Origin: Candidatus Accumulibacter sp. 66-26
Lineage (GTDB): Bacteria; Pseudomonadota; Gammaproteobacteria; Burkholderiales; Rhodocyclaceae
Reading direction: 5' to 3'
Length of the DNA stretch: 64,000 nucleotides
Assembly (NCBI GenBank): GCA_001897745.1
Contig: MKUH01000008.1
Coordinates: forward strand, 62,001-126,000
How positions within the stretch are numbered: position 1 is the first letter of the stretch; each line of letters starts with the position of its first letter. Of the stretch, positions 60,003 through 64,000 are shown one piece after another. The notes beneath the pieces are model-generated. The model was not told the DNA's origin, ran no database searches, and saw nothing but the letters and a program-made list of their open reading frames with translations. A program made the position numbers and the translations under genes.

Positions 60003-61151
60003 ATGAGCGCGATCCTGCCTCCCGCCACGCTTGGCATGCTCGGCGGCGGCCAGCTCGGCCGCTTCTTCGTCGCCGCCGCCCACGAGATGGGCTACAAGGT
60101 CTGGGTGCTCGACCCCGATCCGCACAGCCCGGCCGGCCTCATCGCCGACCGCCATTTGGCAGCGGCCTACGAAGACTTTGCCGCGCTCGACGAACTGGCG
60201 CAGGGCTGCGCGGCGATCACCACCGAGTTCGAGAACGTGCCGGCCGGCACGCTCGACTACCTCGCCAAGTTCGTCCCTGTGCGCCCGTCGGCGGCCGCGG
60301 TCAGCGTCTGCCAGAACCGCATCGCCGAAAAGACCTTCCTGCGCGACAACGGCCTGCCGCACGGCGCCTTCGCCGCGATTCACAGCGAGCAGGATCTGCG
60401 CGCGGCGAACGCCGGCCTCTTTCCGGGCATCCTGAAAGTCGCGCGCTTCGGCTACGACGGCAAGGGTCAGGCGGTGGTCGCCGACCGCGACGCGGCGATC
60501 GCCGCCTTCCAGAAGTTCGGCGGCGAAACCTGCGTGCTCGAACAGAAGCTGACGCTCGACTACGAAGTGTCGGTCGTCCTGGCGCGCGACGAGAACGGCG
60601 CCGTGCAGACCTTCCCGGTCGCCGAGAACAGCCACCGCCAGGGCATCCTCGACGTGTCGCTGGCGCCGGCCCGCGCCTCGTCCTGTCTGCGCGACAACGC
60701 GGCCGAACTGGCCGAGAAGATTGCCGGCCGGCTCGGCTACATCGGCACGCTGGCCGTCGAATTCTTCGTCGTGCGCGGCCAGCTGGTGGTCAACGAAATG
60801 GCGCCGCGTCCGCACAACAGCGGCCACTACACGGTCGATGCCTGCGTCGCCAGCCAGTACGAGCAGCAGGTGCGCGCGCTGTGCGGTCTGCCGCTCGGCG
60901 CCGCGTGCGCGCATTCGGCGGCGGCCATGGTCAACCTGCTCGGCGATCTCTGGTACGACGGCGAGCACTACCGCGAACCGGACTGGGCGAAGCTCTACGC
61001 CTTCCCCAGCCTGAAGCTGCACCTCTACGCCAAGCACCACGCGCGGCCCGGCCGCAAGATGGGACACTTCACGGTGATCGGCGACGATGCCGCCGAGGTG
61101 CATGCGACGGCGCTCGCCGCGCGCGCCGCCATCGGCATCCGCGACGAATGA
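60003..61151 (+). CDS. purK: N5-carboxyaminoimidazole ribonucleotide synthetase PurK
   Basis: ATP-grasp enzyme that carboxylates aminoimidazole ribonucleotide with bicarbonate. G-M-L-G-G-G-Q-L-G-R-F, A-R-F-G-Y-D-G-K-G-Q and N-E-M-A-P-R-P-H-N-S-G-H are conserved. 382 aa. ATG at 60003. Nineteen bases separate it from the next gene. Confidence 0.96.
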   Translation: MSAILPPATLGMLGGGQLGRFFVAAAHEMGYKVWVLDPDPHSPAGLIADRHLAAAYEDFAALDELAQGCAAITTEFENVPAGTLDYLAKFVPVRPSAAAVSVCQNRIAEKTFLRDNGLPHGAFAAIHSEQDLRAANAGLFPGILKVARFGYDGKGQAVVADRDAAIAAFQKFGGETCVLEQKLTLDYEVSVVLARDENGAVQTFPVAENSHRQGILDVSLAPARASSCLRDNAAELAEKIAGRLGYIGTLAVEFFVVRGQLVVNEMAPRPHNSGHYTVDACVASQYEQQVRALCGLPLGAACAHSAAAMVNLLGDLWYDGEHYREPDWAKLYAFPSLKLHLYAKHHARPGRKMGHFTVIGDDAAEVHATALAARAAIGIRDE

Positions 61152-61170
61152 CGCACCGCCGGGCGCCGGA

Positions 61171-62157
61171 ATGACCGAGATCGAACGCGCCGTCGCGCTG
61201 CTCAAGGCCGGCGAGCTGGTCGGCATCCCCACCGAGACCGTCTACGGCCTCGGCGCCGACGCCGCCAACCCGGCCGCCGTCGCCAAAATCTTCGCCGCCA
61301 AGGGGCGCCCGGCCGATCATCCGCTGATCGTGCATATTCCCGGCGCCGGCCATCTCGAGCGCTGGGCGCGCGACATCCCGGCGCTCGCCTGGGAACTCGC
61401 CGAGGACTTCTGGCCCGGCCCGCTGACCCTGATCCTCAAGCGCGCGCCCGGCGTCCCAGACGCCGTCACCGGCGGCCAGGATACCATCGGCCTGCGCGTT
61501 CCCGGCCATCCGCTCGCCCTCGAACTGCTGCGCGCCTTCGCGGCGGCCGGCGGCAGCGGCGGCATCGCCGCACCGTCGGCCAACCGCTTCGGGCGCATCA
61601 GCCCGACCACCGCCGCGCACGTGCGCGAAGAGCTGGGCGACGCCGTCGCGCTGGTCCTCGACGGCGGCCCCTGCGCGGTCGGCATCGAATCGACCATCGT
61701 CGACCTCTCGTCGGGTTCGCCGAAGCTGCTGCGCCCCGGCCACATCTCGCCGCAGCGCATCGAGGCGGCGTGCGGCCTGCTGCCGCAAGCGCCGGACGGC
61801 GGCGTGCCGCGCGCCTCGGGCACCCTGGAGGCGCACTACGCGCCGCAGACGCCGATGCGCATGGTCGGTAGCGAACGCCTGCTCGACTTCCTCAACGCGC
61901 AGCGCCACAGCGGCCGGCGCTGCGGCGTGCTGAGCCACAGCCAGCCGCCGCAGGCCGTGAGCGGCACGCAGCAGCCCTACGTCTGGAAAATGCTCCCCGC
62001 CGCGCCGGACGGCTACGCGCACGAGCTGTACGCCGTCCTGCGCGAACTCGACCACGCCGGCGTCGACCTGATCGTCGTCGAAGCGATCCCCGACGCCGCC
62101 GACTGGGCGGCCGTCGCCGACCGCCTGCGCCGCGCGGTGCACGGTGCCGGCGCCTGA
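61171..62157 (+). CDS. L-threonylcarbamoyladenylate synthase, Sua5 long form
   Basis: Makes threonylcarbamoyl-AMP for the t6A37 modification of ANN-decoding tRNAs. YrdC/TsaC domain at about 5-195 (G-I-P-T-E-T-V-Y-G-L-G, K-G-R-P-x-x-H-P-L, S-A-N). The Sua5 C-terminal domain runs to 328, with S-G-T-L-E-A-H-Y-A-P at the junction. ATG at 61171; the frame is open into purK but the family start is here. Its end touches the tRNA promoter. Confidence 0.93.
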   Translation: MTEIERAVALLKAGELVGIPTETVYGLGADAANPAAVAKIFAAKGRPADHPLIVHIPGAGHLERWARDIPALAWELAEDFWPGPLTLILKRAPGVPDAVTGGQDTIGLRVPGHPLALELLRAFAAAGGSGGIAAPSANRFGRISPTTAAHVREELGDAVALVLDGGPCAVGIESTIVDLSSGSPKLLRPGHISPQRIEAACGLLPQAPDGGVPRASGTLEAHYAPQTPMRMVGSERLLDFLNAQRHSGRRCGVLSHSQPPQAVSGTQQPYVWKMLPAAPDGYAHELYAVLRELDHAGVDLIVVEAIPDAADWAAVADRLRRAVHGAGA

Positions 62158-62186
62158 TTGAAAAGCTGCGGAAAGCGGCATATAAT
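62158..62186 (+). promoter_or_regulatory. sigma70 promoter of tRNA-Ala
   Basis: -35 TTGAAA (62158-62163), 17-bp spacer and perfect -10 TATAAT (62181-62186), with the tRNA 5' end 12 bp on. The best promoter match in the window. Confidence 0.85.
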
Positions 62187-62198
62187 CCGCTCCTCGTC

Positions 62199-62274
<76 letters not shown>

Positions 62275-62294
62275 CGAATTTGAGTTTGCTTGCA

Positions 62295-62332
62295 GGCCGG
62301 ATCAGTCACCGCTGATCCGGCCTTTGTTTTTT
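62295..62332 (+). terminator. rho-independent terminator after tRNA-Ala
   Basis: Perfect 11-bp stem GGCCGGATCAG (62295-62305) with CTGATCCGGCC (62312-62322), 6-nt loop, then TTTGTTTTTT. Confidence 0.93.
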
Positions 62333-62531
62333 CGGGCGGGCGCTCTCCGGTCCCTGGGCGTCCTGTCCTTGGCGACGGCTTTCCGCATCGCGCGTCGCCG
62401 CCGGAGGTGCCCGGAGCGAACTGCCGCTCTTGCCCGAGCATCGCCCATCGGCTTCCGCCGGTGATCCGGGCTCGCCGCCGTTCCTGGTCGGGCGCCCGCA
62501 TCCCTGGGCGCCGGGTCTCTGCGGAAGCTGG

Positions 62532-62571
62532 GACATTTTCTACCGCTGCCCGGCGGCGAGGACAAAATGTC
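62532..62571 (+). promoter_or_regulatory. candidate enhancer site upstream of the sigma54 promoter
   Basis: GACATTTT (62532-62539) and AAAATGTC (62564-62571) are perfect inverted copies with centres 32 bp apart. The right copy lies in a small palindrome GACA-AAA-TGTC (62561-62571). Their position 60-100 bp upstream of the -24 element is where sigma54 activators bind. The rest of 62333-62531 shows nothing I can name. Confidence 0.35.
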
Positions 62572-62628
62572 GCGTAGCGGGGTGTGCTTTCCTCCGAAAA
62601 AAACTCGTGCATTCAATGGCGAATGCCT

Positions 62629-62645
62629 TTGGCGCGAATCTTGCA
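62629..62645 (+). promoter_or_regulatory. sigma54 (-24/-12) promoter of the formate dehydrogenase gene
   Basis: The sequence TTGGCGCG-AATC-TTGCA fits the sigma54 consensus YTGGCACGR-N3-TTGCW at every fixed position but one. The GG (62631-62632) and GC (62643-62644) are 12 bp apart, as required. The predicted transcript starts near 62656, about 40 nt before the ATG. Confidence 0.75.
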
Positions 62646-62695
62646 TCAGGCGGTGTGCGACATAGGGTCGCGACCTTGTGAGGGGGAAGACAATA

Positions 62696-64000
62696 ATGAA
62701 CGTTACACGGCGTCAGTTCTTCAAGGTCTGCTCCGCCGGGCTGGGAGGGTCGTCCATCGCGCTGATGGGCTTCTCGCCGACTGCAGCCCTGGCGGAGGTG
62801 AGGACCTTCAAGCTCGCCCGTGCCACCGAAACGCGGAATATCTGTCCGTACTGCTCGGTGTCCTGCGGCGTGCTCATCTACTCCACCGGCGATAAATCGA
62901 AGAATTCGCAGGCGGAAATCATTCACATCGAAGGCGATCCGGACAATCCGGTCAACCGCGGGACGCTGTGCCCGAAGGGCGCCGGCCTGCGCGACATGGT
63001 GCAGAGCGCCAACCGCCTGAAATGGCCGGAAGTGCGCGAAGCAGGCTCCAGCGAATGGAAGAGGATTTCCTGGAACGAAGCCGTCGAGCGCATCGCCAAG
63101 CATATGAAGGCCGACCGCGACGCCAACTTCGTCGCCCGGAACAAGGACGGCGTGACCGTCAATCGCTGGACCAGCACCGCATTTCTCGCATCTTCGGCAG
63201 CACCCAACGAGGCCGGCTACCTGACCGTGAAGACGATTCGCGCGTTGGGGATGACCTCGATCGATACCCAGGCGCGCATTTGACACGCTCCCACGGTGGC
63301 CAGTCTGGCTCCGAGTTTTGGGCGTGGTTCGATGACCAACCACTGGGTTGACATCAAGAACGCCGATCTGGTTTTCGTTATGGGCGGCAATCCCGCGGAA
63401 GCGCACCCCTGCGGCTTCAAGTGGGTGATCGAAGCGAAGAAGAACCGCAAGGCCAAGCTCGTGGTCGTCGACCCGCGCTTCAACCGCACGGCCTCGGTTT
63501 CCGATTTCTATGCGCCGATCCGTCCAGGCTCCGACATCGCCTTCCTTGGCGGCGTCATCAATTACCTGCTGGCCAACGACAAGATCCATCACGACTACGT
63601 GAAGGCGTATACCAACGCGTCCTTCCTGATCAACGATGGCTTCAACTTCGACGATGGCATCTTTACCGGGTACAACGACGAGAAGCGCAGTTACGACAAG
63701 GCCACCTGGAGCTACCAGATGGGCGCCGACGGTTTCGTCAAGGTAGACGAGACCCTGCAGGACCCGCGTTGCGCCTTCCAGTTGCTGAAGACCCACTATT
63801 CCCGCTATACGCCGGAGATGGTCGCCAAGGTCTGCGGCACGCCGAAGGAAGCTTTCCTGAAGGTCTGCGAGTACATCGCCGAAACGGCTGCGCCGAACAA
63901 GACGATGACCAACCTGTACGCGCTGGGCTGGACCGAGCACTCCGTCGGCTCCCAGAACATCCGCTGCATGGCCATCATTCAGCTGCTGCTCGGCAACATG
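62696..64000 (+). CDS. fdnG: Formate dehydrogenase alpha subunit, selenocysteine-containing, Tat-exported (FdnG-like), partial
   Basis: Molybdopterin formate dehydrogenase oxidising formate in the periplasm. 435 codons are visible, and the family is about 1000 aa. Tat signal T-R-R-Q-F-F-K (4-10); [4Fe-4S] ligands Cys50, Cys53, Cys57, Cys92. An in-frame TGA at 63281-63283 is codon 196. It is followed by H-A-P-T-V-A-S-L-A-P-S-F-G-R-G and 239 further open codons with clear similarity to the family, so it should encode selenocysteine, the residue at the same place in E. coli FdnG. ATG at 62696 follows GGGGGAAG; an in-frame GTG at 62678 lies before that site. The sigma54 promoter lies upstream. 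A stop-based reading would wrongly end the gene at 63283. Confidence 0.93.
63281..63320 (+). promoter_or_regulatory. bacterial SECIS element at the selenocysteine codon
   Basis: Just after the UGA, GGCC (63298-63301) and GGCT (63307-63310) form a short stem with loop AGTCT (63302-63306). A bulged T (63297) precedes it and outer bases can pair further. Stem-loop distance from the UGA and a loop containing G-T-C-T fit known SelB-binding hairpins. Confidence 0.75.

Noticed and set aside
63281-63283. Stop codon or frameshift/pseudogene in formate dehydrogenase
   Set aside because: The frame continues unbroken with family sequence, the position equals the known Sec site and a SECIS-like hairpin follows.

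Overview
The window is a GC-rich, densely coded stretch of bacterial chromosome. It most likely comes from a betaproteobacterium of the Rhodocyclales (Azonexus/Dechloromonas/Azospira-like). The reasons are the conserved mlaFEDACB-ibaG-murA-his-hinT-tatABC block, a PDH operon whose E3 carries its own lipoyl domain, many c-di-GMP enzymes, arylpyruvate oxidoreductase plus phenylacetate-CoA ligase, and a respiratory formate dehydrogenase. The taxonomic call is inference. I saw no insertion sequence, phage gene, CRISPR array or rRNA.

Layout. 1-4974 (minus): an MSHA-type pilus cluster, with a sigma54-dependent response regulator, MshM ATPase with a SPOR tail, MshL secretin and the start of a pilus-assembly protein. 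5105-12024 (plus): Mla lipid-transport genes, a two-gene ABC-2 exporter, ibaG and murA. 12086-21308: histidine operon running into hinT and tatABC. It is interrupted by a cytochrome c gene and by hisC in inverted orientation, and ends at a strong terminator. 21371-24754: paired inverted repeats, then a soluble CZB chemoreceptor coupled to a globin-PAS-GGDEF-EAL protein. 24735-28901: amidotransferase, DegS-like protease, Nif3, FAH-family protein and a DUF2238 membrane protein. 28941-34456: large membrane GGDEF-EAL protein, a CheB lacking its receiver domain, and paaK. 34730-40128: MATE transporter, a small Cys-rich protein, and a four-gene set (PlcP-like phosphoesterase, GT4, DgkA, GT4) behind a Pho-box-like array. 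40455-47529: HD-GYP protein, PAS-GGDEF-EAL-CZB protein and a 7TMR-DISM kinase with its OmpR-type regulator. 47642-55628 (minus): an unrecognised 555-residue protein and lpdA-aceF-aceE. 55912-62157 (plus): iorAB, folD, purE, purK and a Sua5-family gene. 62199-64000: tRNA-Ala(CGC), then a sigma54 promoter and the first 435 codons of a selenocysteine formate dehydrogenase that runs off the window.

How the genes fit together. Three themes stand out. (1) Lipid homeostasis: Mla returns phospholipid to the inner membrane, and the Pho-box cluster has the parts needed to replace phospholipid with glycolipid under phosphate starvation. (2) c-di-GMP signalling: four turnover enzymes carry globin, PAS/LOV-like, periplasmic and zinc-binding CZB inputs, near an MSHA pilus cluster that could be an output. 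(3) Low-oxygen metabolism: IorAB and PaaK both make arylacetyl-CoA and both have FNR-like boxes upstream. The Tat-exported selenoprotein formate dehydrogenase has a sigma54 promoter, and its exporter TatABC is encoded in the same window.

The observations I would check first are the in-frame UGA of the formate dehydrogenase, the Pho-box/PlcP cluster, the sigma54 promoter, the CZB proteins (one with an intact and one with an altered zinc site), and the overlapping hairpins at 21392-21444.
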